Positions 1 through 9,121 of a stretch of DNA of 64,000 nucleotides are shown piece by piece (position 1 is the stretch's first letter; each line of letters starts with the position of its first letter). Where the stretch lies: the NCBI GenBank assembly GCA_020072565.1, contig JAIQGI010000004.1, forward strand, positions 1 through 64,000. Reading direction: 5' to 3'. Source of the DNA: Terriglobia bacterium. GTDB lineage: Bacteria > Acidobacteriota > UBA6911. The position numbers and the translations under genes were made by a program. The notes beneath the pieces are model-generated. The model was not told the origin of the DNA, ran no database searches, and was given only the letters and a program-made list of their open reading frames with translations.

Positions 1-1
1 A

Positions 2-310
2 TCCGGACGCCGCGGCATTCTGCAGATGACTCCAGCCGAATATTTCGATCTGGTGGACAAGTCGGGGCGGATGACGCGGTCGGATAAACGGGGAGCCATC
101 GATGCGGATCTTGCGCCGATGCTGCTGCGGATCGGTGCCCATCCCGACGCGTGGCTTGAAACCGTCTCCCGCTTCGGATCCAAATTCCGTCTCGCCGCCG
201 GCCTGGTTTCCAATCTACATAATTTCGCAGATCAGCTCGGCAGGCGCTGGCTCCAAGGCGAGGCGACGGCACGAGCCGCCTTCGCATCCTCGCCGCTGCA
301 ATTGGCCTGA
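2..310 (+). CDS. REP-associated (IS200-like) transposase, 3' end only
   Basis: Only the C-terminal part is present; the frame is open to the left edge, so the first Met at base 26 is probably internal. The segment runs from a LVDKSGR-like motif through DKRGAI and then a Trp/Phe-rich tail ending at TGA. From memory this matches the C-terminal tail that follows the Y1 (HUH) nuclease domain in REP-associated tyrosine transposases. The catalytic domain (HUH motif and Tyr) lies outside the window, so intactness cannot be judged. A direct repeat of REP/RAYT-like style lies 386 bases downstream. Family assignment is moderately sure. Confidence 0.6.
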   Translation, partial: SGRRGILQMTPAEYFDLVDKSGRMTRSDKRGAIDADLAPMLLRIGAHPDAWLETVSRFGSKFRLAAGLVSNLHNFADQLGRRWLQGEATARAAFASSPLQLA

Positions 311-338
311 CGCCATTTGCACCCAGCAGTGCGATCCT

Positions 339-617
339 CTACAGATCTGCTTTAAGCCGCCCGACCGATTTCGGCATCGTTTCTACGATGTCCTCCACAC
401 CCGCCAGTGACAGCCCAACCAGTCTGATCCAGCGGATTTGTTTCACCCAATTGTCGCCGCGCATTTCCTCAACCCTAAATCTCAGCTCCTGCCGCTGAGG
501 CTCAGAAATGCATAGAAATAATGGGTGTCCACGTTTCTTACTTGGCACTAAATAATAGGGCCGAAAATCGATCGCAAGCCCGACTCGTAGGCCCTCCCTG
601 ATGCTCATGCCTCCCAT
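339..617 (-). CDS. Small hypothetical protein (92 aa)
   Basis: Unrecognised. The translation has a plausible alternation of hydrophobic and charged residues (PLFLCIS, ELRFRVEEMRGDNW, LVGLSLAGVEDIVE) and is not low-complexity, so it may be a real small protein or the C-terminal piece of a larger one. No strong ribosome-binding site precedes the ATG at 617; a GGGAGG lies directly against a second ATG at 608, which is too close to work well. It converges on the transposase fragment. It could be a chance frame. Confidence 0.35.
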   Translation of the reverse strand: MGGMSIREGLRVGLAIDFRPYYLVPSKKRGHPLFLCISEPQRQELRFRVEEMRGDNWVKQIRWIRLVGLSLAGVEDIVETMPKSVGRLKADL

Positions 618-695
618 CAGAAAGACTTCGCCTGGTCCGGCGCCGATTCCAGAACGTCATCAAATATAAAATGGGCTATGTAGCCTTTTAATTCT

Positions 696-755
696 TAAAC
701 GGGTGCCGTCCCCTATTTCCCCTATTTCCTAAACGGGTGCCGTCCCCTATTTCCC
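696..755. repeat. Two perfect 26-bp direct repeats, period 34
   Basis: Copies at 696-721 and 730-755 are identical and share the core GGGTGCCGTCCCCTATTT. The 8 bases between them repeat part of the unit (CTATTTCC). This style of repeat is often found beside REP-associated transposases, and a fragment of one sits at the left edge. No inverted partner of the core was noticed elsewhere in the window. It may be the remaining end of a RAYT-type element. Confidence 0.7.
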
Positions 756-1332
756 GGCCGCGTGTGTTGCCGTCGTTGCCACCGTCTATGTGAGAGTCCG
801 CTCACCTGCAGAAAGAGCTTGACGCTGCACACCTCATGGAATGTATCGGAGGCTCACTCATCACGATCCCGAAAAATGCTTCGATCGAGGAGGTATCCTG
901 GATATGGACCCTCGGGAGATCAACGGTCCTGGGGCTTCTCAGAGGGCGATTTGTCGAGGCCGGTCGCGGTACTGAGAAAAAACGAAAGGAATTGGCGGAA
1001 AGACGGATCCTAATATTGGGCTCGTCTTCCGGTCACCGGATTTGCAGCAAAGCTTGCCGGGTGAATGCTTGTTGCCGAGGCGTCCCGCCACGACCAAGAC
1101 CTTAAAACCAGAAAACAGGGGCAAAAACCGCGGCTAAGTAAGTCCGTGAGGCCTCTGCCGAACCTTATCCTCCGAGCTTTCAGGCACTTCCCCTGGTCCG
1201 TCCCCGATCCGCCCGAAGGGGCTTTCTTATGCTTGCTTGCCAAAGGTATCGCCAAGGGCGTGGAATTTGAGATGCAAGCTCCGCAGCGCCTCCTCATGTC
1301 GGGCCACCAAGCCGCATCGCAGGACCGTGGCT
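756..1332. other. No supported gene
   Basis: Frames here are short, mutually overlapping and lack convincing ribosome-binding sites or recognisable motifs. A weak GC hairpin (CCCC...GGGG followed by CTTTCTT) lies around 1203-1227. It is probably debris next to the transposase remnant. Confidence 0.5.
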
Positions 1333-2724
1333 TCAGCGGGGAGTGCCATCCTTGCCGACTTTTTTCGTGGGTTCAGCAATCGGCATTTTAAGGTTTAGCA
1401 ATTCCGGGTCCAGCTTCTCTTGAGGAACAACAAACTGATTGGCTTTGAACTGTTTCCAGCACTCATAGTATCGCGTTATCTTCTGTTTGAAACGCGAATG
1501 CAGGATTGCATCTGCGCCATCGATGCCATCAATAGTGTACTCCCAGCTCGGATAGGAGGGATCTACGGCCGTCAGGTATGAGAAAAACCGCTTCATCTCA
1601 GGAGTGATCTTGGGCACAGCCTTAGTTGGGTCCGTGGGTATCGTAGTTGCCTCGCCGCAATAGACTCTGAATGCTTCACCGATTACATACCTAAACATGA
1701 AATCCGCAATCGACTCCTCATCATCAAACACCTGAGCGGCCAGACTTTGCCAAATGTAGTACTGCGCATCTTGCGTTTGGTTTTCAGGTCTTAGTCTTTT
1801 TGACGCCAACGCCTGGCGCATCATCCTGATAGCCTCACGTCCCTCCGGCAGCCGGCGTAGTCGAATACCCTCTACATCTGCTCTCATTAGAAAGTCAAAA
1901 GCTGAGTTGCGGATCGCTGCACTGCCGTCGTTAGAAAGGATGTTCGTCATCACAGGGATTAACTCCCTCGCGGATTCCATCAGGACTCGTCTGAGCTGCC
2001 GCAATTCACTGGTATCCTTGGAGTATAATGGTTTCCTGACAAAGGAGGTACTTACTTTTGTGATGAGGGACTTCCAACGCTCAACCAATTCGGACAGCGA
2101 GGCCTTCCTCAGATCAGCATATAAGAGTCCGATCTCCTCACGGGCAAAAACACGGAGATCTTCATCCTTCTCTTGTTCAGCGATTCCGTAAAGCAGATCC
2201 TTCGCCTGAATTCCTATCCTACGTCCATCCAATTGCATGAATCTATCTACCATGCCTCCGTTCCACCCTCGTTCCTTGGAATCGCGACGGCTGTAATCTC
2301 GCACTGTTCCGAAATCTAGCCTCAAAGGAGCGTCCTTCATTGCTACGAATCGATCCATCTCGCTTAAGAGATGCATGGCGAGCGCTCGGTCCTCGTTTCT
2401 TCGCCTTAGGCAAATGTCCATCAGGCAGGGCACGCAATCCAAACCCTGAATTATCATTACATCTCTTATGTTTCCCCCATCCAAGGGATTTTCCTTCTCG
2501 TCTCTGAGCCATAATTCGACTCGACGCGAGGGGGGCAGCGTCGCAAAGAGCTTAAAAAACTCCTCTTGATTGCCTCGGTTTGTTGAGTCGCTGAAATATC
2601 GTCTAATAATCGCATCATATGATGCCTGTTCATTGCCATGGCCCACACGGGCTCTTGCCATAATCACAGATGAACTCATCAAAACGAAGCTGGCCATTGC
2701 CAACGACCAGAATAATTGTCTCAT
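1333..2724 (-). CDS. Secreted hypothetical protein (463 aa)
   Basis: Unrecognised. The N-terminus has a clear signal peptide (basic start, hydrophobic core at residues 5-22, cleavage plausible after MARA), so the protein is probably periplasmic or secreted. The remainder is soluble, charged and mainly helical in look, with no HExxH or other catalytic motif noticed. The ATG is preceded by GGGAGG with an 8-base spacer. The stop codon of the upstream M14 peptidase gene ends one base before this ATG, so the two are almost certainly co-transcribed and may work together. The ordinary central composition argues for a conserved globular protein. Confidence 0.75.
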   Translation of the reverse strand: MRQLFWSLAMASFVLMSSSVIMARARVGHGNEQASYDAIIRRYFSDSTNRGNQEEFFKLFATLPPSRRVELWLRDEKENPLDGGNIRDVMIIQGLDCVPCLMDICLRRRNEDRALAMHLLSEMDRFVAMKDAPLRLDFGTVRDYSRRDSKERGWNGGMVDRFMQLDGRRIGIQAKDLLYGIAEQEKDEDLRVFAREEIGLLYADLRKASLSELVERWKSLITKVSTSFVRKPLYSKDTSELRQLRRVLMESARELIPVMTNILSNDGSAAIRNSAFDFLMRADVEGIRLRRLPEGREAIRMMRQALASKRLRPENQTQDAQYYIWQSLAAQVFDDEESIADFMFRYVIGEAFRVYCGEATTIPTDPTKAVPKITPEMKRFFSYLTAVDPSYPSWEYTIDGIDGADAILHSRFKQKITRYYECWKQFKANQFVVPQEKLDPELLNLKMPIAEPTKKVGKDGTPR

Positions 2725-2725
2725 A

Positions 2726-5700
2726 TCATTGGCCTCCCGGTCCGGTGCCGCGCCCGCTTCCTGCGGCTGGTGTGAGGGGCGGCGGAGGCGGAACGTAATG
2801 CCAGTTCAAGATGGAGTTGAAGATCATGTTGAACTCGCCGTGGTTCTGCCAGCGATAGATCGGGTTGTTGGCGAACAGGATCACGCGGCCCTTGCCGTTG
2901 TTGGCGTTGGGGACGTCGACGGCGAATGGCCTAAGCCGCAGGTTGTCGGCGCCGACCATCAGGCCGCTCAGGACCGATGCGTCGCCGCCGACGTAGCGGC
3001 CGAGGATGTTGGCCTGGTCGGCCACCCCCACGCGCAGAACGGTTCCGCCGACATACTTGATCGGGATCGTCTTGTCCGCGTACCCATAAAAGATCGGGTG
3101 ATCGGGCCGCAGGATCTCCGCCTGCACGATCGGGCGCTGTGCGGTGACGCCGGTGACCTGTTCCGCGTCGATTGTGTGGGCCCATCCGAACTCGATCGGG
3201 AACCGGATCGCTCCGCTCGCCGCAATCAAGGTGCCGCCGGACTCCAGGAACTTCGCGAATGCGTCGATGCCTTCCTGGCCGAAGCCGCCCGACATGTCTG
3301 GTGTCTCCCCGTACATGCCCAGGAACTTGTACTTGTCGCTCTTCTGGTAGGGCTGCGGGCGAGCGGCCGGCTGCTGGAACACCGACTGCCGGTTGATGTT
3401 GTTCTGGGCGGCCATCAGGATGACATCATACTTGTCGCGCAGGTTGCCTTGCTTCACTTGCTCCTTGAAGATGAGGTCATACGGGATGCCGAAATTGTCG
3501 AATGTGAGCCGGTACCAGCCGAGGTCCTGCGTGCCGCTCCACTGGGAGTAGATCGCGATGCGGGGCGCCTCGGCGTCGTGCATCGGCACCGAAGGCGCTT
3601 CGGACAGCGCCGCTGCTGTCAATCCGAACTCCTCTATGGCCGCGCGCACATCCGCGCCGACCGGCCCGGTGACGACGAAGGATCCCGCCGGGAACTCGAC
3701 GCCCTCCGCCGTGAAGCTCTTTTCCGCGATCTTCATCGGGACCGCTTTGAGCTTGTAGCGGAAGGAAATCATGTTGTTCGAGCCGTAGTGCGCGACTGCG
3801 AGGCCGGCCGTGCCGGCACCCGTGATCTTTCCTTTGAGCACGACCTGCGGGACCGGTGCCGTCGCTGCTTTCAGAATGGCGGGATCGGCAATTTCCTTTA
3901 CATCCACCAACATCTCGAGACCCATGGTCCAGCCGCTGTCGTCGTAAGTGGCCAGCCTCGAATCCGGATAGACCTGTTTCTCGAGCAGGTTCTTGGCGAG
4001 GCGGCCGTACGGCTGATCGCGCTTGATGACATAGGAGCCCGCCGGAAACGTGATGTCCCCCACCTTGATTTCGCTCGTCGCCAGCCCGACTTCGATGCCC
4101 TGGATGCGCAGAATCCTGACGAGTTCGGCCGCCCTGGTCATGTCCCGCTGGACCGGAATCACGTAGCCGTACGGCGCCTTGGTCTTGCCCTCTTCGATCG
4201 AATTCCTGGATTTGATGTAAAAGTTCTCGACGATGATGTTGGGAAACATGGCCGTGAGCTGCAGCGATGACAGGATGCCGGTTTCCATGTAGTTTGTGTT
4301 ATCGCGCCGGCTGAACGTGGCCGCCGCGTTGGGCGGCACGGGAAGGCCGCGATACCACTCGCGATCCTGCGTCCCGCCACGGCCGGTCGGCTCGCCGCCT
4401 CCGCGACCGCCGCCCGGGGTTGCGCCGCCGCGGTCGCCGATTTGGGGCGCACCCCCGCGGTTACCCGCCCCCTGGGATACCGGTGCCCCGCCCGCTTCGG
4501 CTGCACCGCCTCGGCCGGTGCCGCCCGCTCCGGCCTCACCTGCCGCAGCTGCACCGCCTCGGCCGGCAGCCCCACCGCGAGCCCCACTCACACCTCCGGC
4601 ACCGCCGGCTCTTGCTTCGCCGGCTGTTGCCCCCGCCGCACCTGCGGCCGCACCACCGCCACCGGTTGCCGCGCCGCCACGTCCAGCAGCCCCACCGCGG
4701 GCACCGCCCGCGCCGCCCGCTCTGGCCTCACCAGCCGCGATGGCGGGGGGACCTCCGGCCGCGCCGCCACCCCTGGTTCCCGCGCCGCCGTCACGGCCTG
4801 ATTGCGTCTCGTACATTTTCATGATGCCGTTATGATTGTAGGCAACCGATCCGAGATAGCCCGGTGACCAGCCGTCCATGAACGCATGCGTGTACACGCC
4901 TGGCATGCCCCACTTGGTCATCTGGGCCACTTCCCAGTCGGAAAACCAGGGCAGCTCAAAGAAAAGGAGCGGATCCAGGTTGGGATTCTGCGGAGGACCG
5001 CCGCTGTAAGTGTAAAGCAGGGACATCGATTCGTGCAGGTCATGCATGATGGGCGGATGCGCAGTGTAATACCAATCCGTGAGCACGCGCATCTGCACCA
5101 GTGCCACGTTAATGTCGCGGTTGTTGTCGTGATACACGTACTTGCCCCAGTACGGAAGGCTTCCGATGCCGCCACCAGCCGGTCCGCCGCCCGGTCCGCC
5201 ACGCTGGCCGCCGGCCTGGCCGCCTGCTGTGGTGCCGGCAGCGGTGGCCGGTGGCCCCGCCTGCCCAGTCGCTGTTGCAGGGCTGGCCGCAGCCTGTGAC
5301 ATTTCGAGTCCGCGGTAGAACCAGTCGACGTTGCGGTCGCGCCCGTCCGCGTCGGCGGCCGGGGTGATCGACACGTAGACGTTGTCGCGAATCTGAGTGA
5401 TGAACGCTGACGTTTCCGTGGCAAGCCGGTAGACGAGCTCCATCAGCATTTCCGACGGGCCGGTCTCGCCGCTGTGCAGCCCGCCCATCACATGGTAGTT
5501 CGGCTTCGTCGTCGCGATCAGTTGCCGGATCTGCTCGTCCGTCAATCCGCGCGGATCAGCGAGCTTGGCCAGGTTGTCGCGGTTCTGCTGCAAGGCCCTC
5601 ATGTTTTCTTCCGAGGAAACCCACACCACGATCAGTTCGCGGCCTTCGTCGGACTTGCCGATGGTTTCCACTTTGACACGAGGCGTCGCGTCCGCCAGCG

Positions 5701-6007
5701 CACGATAGAACTTCAGCATGTCCGCGTAATAAGTCAGTTTCTGTGGAGAGCCGATATAGTAGCCGAGCACGTCCTTGGGCGTCGGGATTCCCTCAACGCG
5801 CGGCAGGTGATCCACGAGCGGGCTGCCGTATCGCGAGTCGCCCGTCCAGTCTTTGTAGAGCTTGGCAAATTCTTCATCCTGGGTCTGCTTCGGGTCACGT
5901 GTGTCGGTGATCTGCTGGGCCGGGGTAAAGAGGGCGGCCAGCAGAATAAAACTCACTCCGAGCAGCACAGTCCACGCGGAACGGCGAGGGGTGCCTTCGA
6001 CTCTCAT
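2726..6007 (-). CDS. Secreted M14-family zinc carboxypeptidase-like protein with Gly/Ala/Arg-rich insert
   Basis: 1093 residues with an N-terminal signal segment (about 12-31). Zinc-site residues fit family M14: HSGE (H178, E181) and DLHES (H325) as metal ligands, with a candidate general-base Glu at 400 (KMYETQSG). Two low-complexity inserts break the catalytic domain: an Ala/Gly segment at about 237-283, and a 143-residue Gly/Ala/Arg stretch at about 405-547, directly after the candidate catalytic Glu. The large C-terminal part (550-1080) is shared in layout with the neighbouring paralogue at 6275-8902 and ends in a region like a glutamine-amidotransferase-type fold. The start is supported by GGGAG 8 bases upstream. 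It probably degrades peptides in the periplasm or outside the cell; true substrate unknown. Confidence 0.85.
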   Translation of the reverse strand: MRVEGTPRRSAWTVLLGVSFILLAALFTPAQQITDTRDPKQTQDEEFAKLYKDWTGDSRYGSPLVDHLPRVEGIPTPKDVLGYYIGSPQKLTYYADMLKFYRALADATPRVKVETIGKSDEGRELIVVWVSSEENMRALQQNRDNLAKLADPRGLTDEQIRQLIATTKPNYHVMGGLHSGETGPSEMLMELVYRLATETSAFITQIRDNVYVSITPAADADGRDRNVDWFYRGLEMSQAAASPATATGQAGPPATAAGTTAGGQAGGQRGGPGGGPAGGGIGSLPYWGKYVYHDNNRDINVALVQMRVLTDWYYTAHPPIMHDLHESMSLLYTYSGGPPQNPNLDPLLFFELPWFSDWEVAQMTKWGMPGVYTHAFMDGWSPGYLGSVAYNHNGIMKMYETQSGRDGGAGTRGGGAAGGPPAIAAGEARAGGAGGARGGAAGRGGAATGGGGAAAGAAGATAGEARAGGAGGVSGARGGAAGRGGAAAAGEAGAGGTGRGGAAEAGGAPVSQGAGNRGGAPQIGDRGGATPGGGRGGGEPTGRGGTQDREWYRGLPVPPNAAATFSRRDNTNYMETGILSSLQLTAMFPNIIVENFYIKSRNSIEEGKTKAPYGYVIPVQRDMTRAAELVRILRIQGIEVGLATSEIKVGDITFPAGSYVIKRDQPYGRLAKNLLEKQVYPDSRLATYDDSGWTMGLEMLVDVKEIADPAILKAATAPVPQVVLKGKITGAGTAGLAVAHYGSNNMISFRYKLKAVPMKIAEKSFTAEGVEFPAGSFVVTGPVGADVRAAIEEFGLTAAALSEAPSVPMHDAEAPRIAIYSQWSGTQDLGWYRLTFDNFGIPYDLIFKEQVKQGNLRDKYDVILMAAQNNINRQSVFQQPAARPQPYQKSDKYKFLGMYGETPDMSGGFGQEGIDAFAKFLESGGTLIAASGAIRFPIEFGWAHTIDAEQVTGVTAQRPIVQAEILRPDHPIFYGYADKTIPIKYVGGTVLRVGVADQANILGRYVGGDASVLSGLMVGADNLRLRPFAVDVPNANNGKGRVILFANNPIYRWQNHGEFNMIFNSILNWHYVPPPPPLTPAAGSGRGTGPGGQ
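4367..4795 (-). repeat. Low-complexity Gly/Ala/Arg coding repeat with internal duplication
   Basis: This lies inside the M14 peptidase gene. It encodes about 143 residues rich in Gly, Ala and Arg. A unit beginning GEARAGGAGG and ending RGGAAGRGGAA occurs twice, offset by about 37 residues (111 bp), which points to growth by tandem duplication. The opposite strand is Pro-rich in all frames, which produces spurious open frames. Confidence 0.85.
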
Positions 6008-6274
6008 CGCATTTGCTCCCTGACAATTAGGTTATAGATCGCTTCTTGCCGCCGGCAGAAACATAGCATGGGTCATCGCGGAATAGATGAAGAATCAATC
6101 AGCGCGTAGCGCTGCCCTTCGGGCCGCAGAAGCCGGCAAGCCCCGGGCGCGTTGGCCTGCGTTCATCCGCGTCCCGAAAAATACCTCGCCGCATTCATGA
6201 ACCACAGCACTAAGCATGCATTGCGTCTTCTGTGGCGCTCTGTGTCCTCAGCGTTGGACTTTTTCCGAGAGTGC
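6008..6274. other. Intergenic spacer with a CTCTGTGTCCTC-type imperfect repeat
   Basis: The spacer separates the two M14 genes. It holds a degenerate hairpin pair around 6199-6257 (ACCACAG on the left, CTGTGGCGCTCTGTGTCCTC on the right). A TATAAC -10-like hexamer on the minus strand near 6030 could serve the 6007 gene, but no good -35 is visible. Confidence 0.4.
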
Positions 6275-8902
6275 TTATCTGGCGCCTGCGATCAGGGAAT
6301 TCCAGAAGAACATGAAATCGCCCGTGGATTCGGAGCGGTACAGCACATCGGGCGCAAGCAGGATTATGCGACCGGCGCCCAGAGGGGCCTCGACAATGGC
6401 GGCCATGCCCCGCAGTACATCACCGCCGCCGATGTAGCCGCTCAGCAGTAGATCCCCTCTTTCCGTGTAGGCGGCTACCACCTGGGCCCTGCTGCCCGGC
6501 GTTTTCATGAGAATCGGCGTTCCGCTGTCCAGGAACCAGCATGCCTCCTCCACGTCGTAGCCATAGCCGACCTTCGAGGTGGGGTCCACCCGGATGCGCA
6601 CGATCGAACCTTTGCAGACAGGTCTCTGGACTGTGGCCTGGCTGACACCTATATCCCAGCCCTGCGTAATAGGCAGAGTCGTGGCCTGGCCCATCAGGAC
6701 CAGAGTGCCGCCCTTTTCAGCGAAACTTTTCAGATTGGCCACACCTGCAGCACCAATGCCCGCCCGGTACTCCGGAGGAGTGTTCCCTCCGGATGAGCCG
6801 TTGATCAGGCCATTGGCAGAGACGGATGGAATGATGACGACGTTGTAGCCGGCCAGGTTGCCGCTTGATATGTCGGTGACAGACAACGAAGTGTAAGGAA
6901 AGGCGGCGCGGTCCAGGCGCAGGCGGGTCCAGCCTTCGGGCATGGTGGATCCGTTAGGCTTCAGGAGCCCTACCTTGACGGCATGTAGCGCTACGGAAGG
7001 CACCTCCCCGCTGATCGCGTAGGCCGTCAGGCCCGTCTCCTGGACCAGAGCCTTCAGCTTATCGTGATCGGCCTGGGTACCCTTGGTGTGCACCACAAAA
7101 TCGCCCGCCCGGAAGGTGTGCCCGGCAGCGGTAAAGGATGCGTCCGCCTGAGAAACGCTCATGTCCGGGTCCTGCCACAGCCGCGGCAACGCCACGGCCC
7201 AGCCATTGCTGGCCTGGTGCTCGACGGCATAGTAAGCCGCCACAACACCGGCCAGGGTCCCCGCGTAAGGCAACTTGCCGGAGAGCGGAGTCAGGCTCAG
7301 ATCTGCCGGCAATGGGGAGGTGAGGGCAGCTACCTTCACATCGGACATCAGCCCCAAGGTCCAGGCCTGCATGTCGTAGGTGGTGGTTCTATTCCGCGGG
7401 TCCAGGGCGTTGATGGGGAAATCCTGGCGCGTCAGCAACAGCTTGGCATAAAGCCCGTACGGCTGGTTCATGCGGACCACATAATCGCCGGCGGCGAACT
7501 GCTGCCCATCGACGGTGAATGCGGCGGCAGCACGATCCACCTCGATGTGCTGCGCTACGTGCAACGTATTGATCAGGTCGGTGACATTAACGTTGTTGCC
7601 GCCTTTGGCGGGTATGACAAAGGCGGTGGGCGGCTCGCCGGATGCCTTTGCCATGTTGTTTTTGCCCTTCAGGTAGAAGTTGAACAGCAGGTCATTCTTG
7701 TTGCGCATCATCCAGGTCAGGCTGTTCTTGATGGCGTCTTTTTGCAGATTCACGGCATCGATCAGGCGCCATTGCAGAGGCACCGTGTATGGCTGCGGGT
7801 TGAACCATGTACGCCTGTTCGCATGCGAGCCCCCCGTGATGGTGCGCGGAGTGGCATAGCTCGCACCCGTCAGCTCCCACCACGAGCCATTGGCATTGTG
7901 CATCATGGTGTACATGTGGTTGTAGCTGGGATCCCACATGTCCGCGTAGTCGTAGGTGAAGACTCCCTTATAGCCCGCTGCGATCATCTGGCTGATGACA
8001 TAGAAGGACATGCTCCCCAGCTCGGCGTTGGAGATCGGGTTTTCCGCAAAGTTCGAAGGGTCCGGCGACATGCCCAAATACAGCAGATCCTGGGCCTGGT
8101 GCAGGTCGGTATACATGAGGGGATTCCACTCAAAGCGGGCCTGGGTGCTCGCCTGGCTCTCCTTCAGCGACAGGCGGATGAAGTCCCGGTTGTCGTCGTG
8201 ACCGTTGTACTTGTTGTAGTAGGGCGGCGAAGAGCTCACGAAGGGCGTGTCTTTATAGGTATAGTACCAGTCGGTAACGATCTCGAGCCCATCGGGATTA
8301 ATGGTGCCCTCGATCACCACGATCACGTCTTTGAGCAGACTGAGCGTCCACTCGTCCCGGCCCGAAGCCAGCTCATAGCTCAGTTGGGTCAACGTCTCCG
8401 CCCCGGTGCGCTCGGTGGCGTGAATGCCGGCATCCAGCCAATACACCGCTTTGCCCTGTTGTGCCAGGAGCCTGGCCTCGTCGTCCGAGGCCACCTGGCG
8501 GGGGTCGGCCATTTTTTTATTGATGGCTTTGAATTTGTCAATCTGGGCCCAGTTCTCCGGCGCGGTGATGACCGTCAGCATCAGCGGCCGCCCCATCTCG
8601 CTCGTCCCGTTCGAGAAGACGCGCACCCGGTTCGAGGTGCGCTGCAACTCCCGGTCATAGTCCACGATGCCCTTGCGCGGCCCTTCCCCGGCCAGTTCGC
8701 GGCTGAGCCAGGGTGTGAGCTTGTAGTCGTCGCCGATGTTGTAGCCGAAGAAAGCCTTGGGAGTGGTGACCCTGGGGTCCGGCGGCTGCTTCCTCTGCGA
8801 GTTCTGCATCGCTCCTGTCGAGGATGCCATCAGGCCGAAGAGGACAACAAGGGCCAAAACGACCGGCTTGGTGGAACGGCGGGATCCGATATTTCTTTCC
8901 AT
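6275..8902 (-). CDS. Secreted M14-family zinc carboxypeptidase-like protein
   Basis: 875 residues with an N-terminal signal segment (about 11-31). M14 features: HATE (H161, E164), third zinc ligand H268 in YTDLHQAQ, substrate-loop motif HDDNRDF near 235, and candidate catalytic Glu at 343 (SWWELTG). It is a paralogue of the 2726-6007 protein with the same domain order, but it has an ordinary short loop where that protein carries its long insert. A strong AAGGAGA lies 8 bases before the ATG. The C-terminal third resembles the beta-rich and amidotransferase-like portions found in large secreted M14 proteins. Exact substrate unknown. Confidence 0.87.
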   Translation of the reverse strand: MERNIGSRRSTKPVVLALVVLFGLMASSTGAMQNSQRKQPPDPRVTTPKAFFGYNIGDDYKLTPWLSRELAGEGPRKGIVDYDRELQRTSNRVRVFSNGTSEMGRPLMLTVITAPENWAQIDKFKAINKKMADPRQVASDDEARLLAQQGKAVYWLDAGIHATERTGAETLTQLSYELASGRDEWTLSLLKDVIVVIEGTINPDGLEIVTDWYYTYKDTPFVSSSPPYYNKYNGHDDNRDFIRLSLKESQASTQARFEWNPLMYTDLHQAQDLLYLGMSPDPSNFAENPISNAELGSMSFYVISQMIAAGYKGVFTYDYADMWDPSYNHMYTMMHNANGSWWELTGASYATPRTITGGSHANRRTWFNPQPYTVPLQWRLIDAVNLQKDAIKNSLTWMMRNKNDLLFNFYLKGKNNMAKASGEPPTAFVIPAKGGNNVNVTDLINTLHVAQHIEVDRAAAAFTVDGQQFAAGDYVVRMNQPYGLYAKLLLTRQDFPINALDPRNRTTTYDMQAWTLGLMSDVKVAALTSPLPADLSLTPLSGKLPYAGTLAGVVAAYYAVEHQASNGWAVALPRLWQDPDMSVSQADASFTAAGHTFRAGDFVVHTKGTQADHDKLKALVQETGLTAYAISGEVPSVALHAVKVGLLKPNGSTMPEGWTRLRLDRAAFPYTSLSVTDISSGNLAGYNVVIIPSVSANGLINGSSGGNTPPEYRAGIGAAGVANLKSFAEKGGTLVLMGQATTLPITQGWDIGVSQATVQRPVCKGSIVRIRVDPTSKVGYGYDVEEACWFLDSGTPILMKTPGSRAQVVAAYTERGDLLLSGYIGGGDVLRGMAAIVEAPLGAGRIILLAPDVLYRSESTGDFMFFWNSLIAGAR

Positions 8903-9121
8903 GGCGAGATTCTCCTTACAATGCTGTTACCGGAACAGCTCTTCGCGCTTTCGTTCCTGTTGAATTATCCTGTCTATGGGGAGCGCACACAGTGTAGGAA
9001 GTCGCACAGGCCTCAAAAAACCGAGGCCCTGCTACTACGAATGCCGCCTATGACCTTCACCAGGGGCGATACAATTCCCCTTTTCGGAGCCGCAATCATT
9101 GCGCCTGAAGGCAGCGTTTGC

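Noticed and set aside
836-1105. 89-codon plus-strand frame after the direct repeats
   Set aside because: No motif, no conservation cue, and overlapping frames of similar length on both strands.
2570-4270. 566-codon plus-strand frame
   Set aside because: It crosses two well-supported minus-strand genes and their junction; no recognisable domain.
4367-4795. Plus-strand Pro-rich frames opposite the Gly/Ala/Arg tract
   Set aside because: Pro-rich translation is the automatic complement of a Gly/Ala/Arg-coding repeat.
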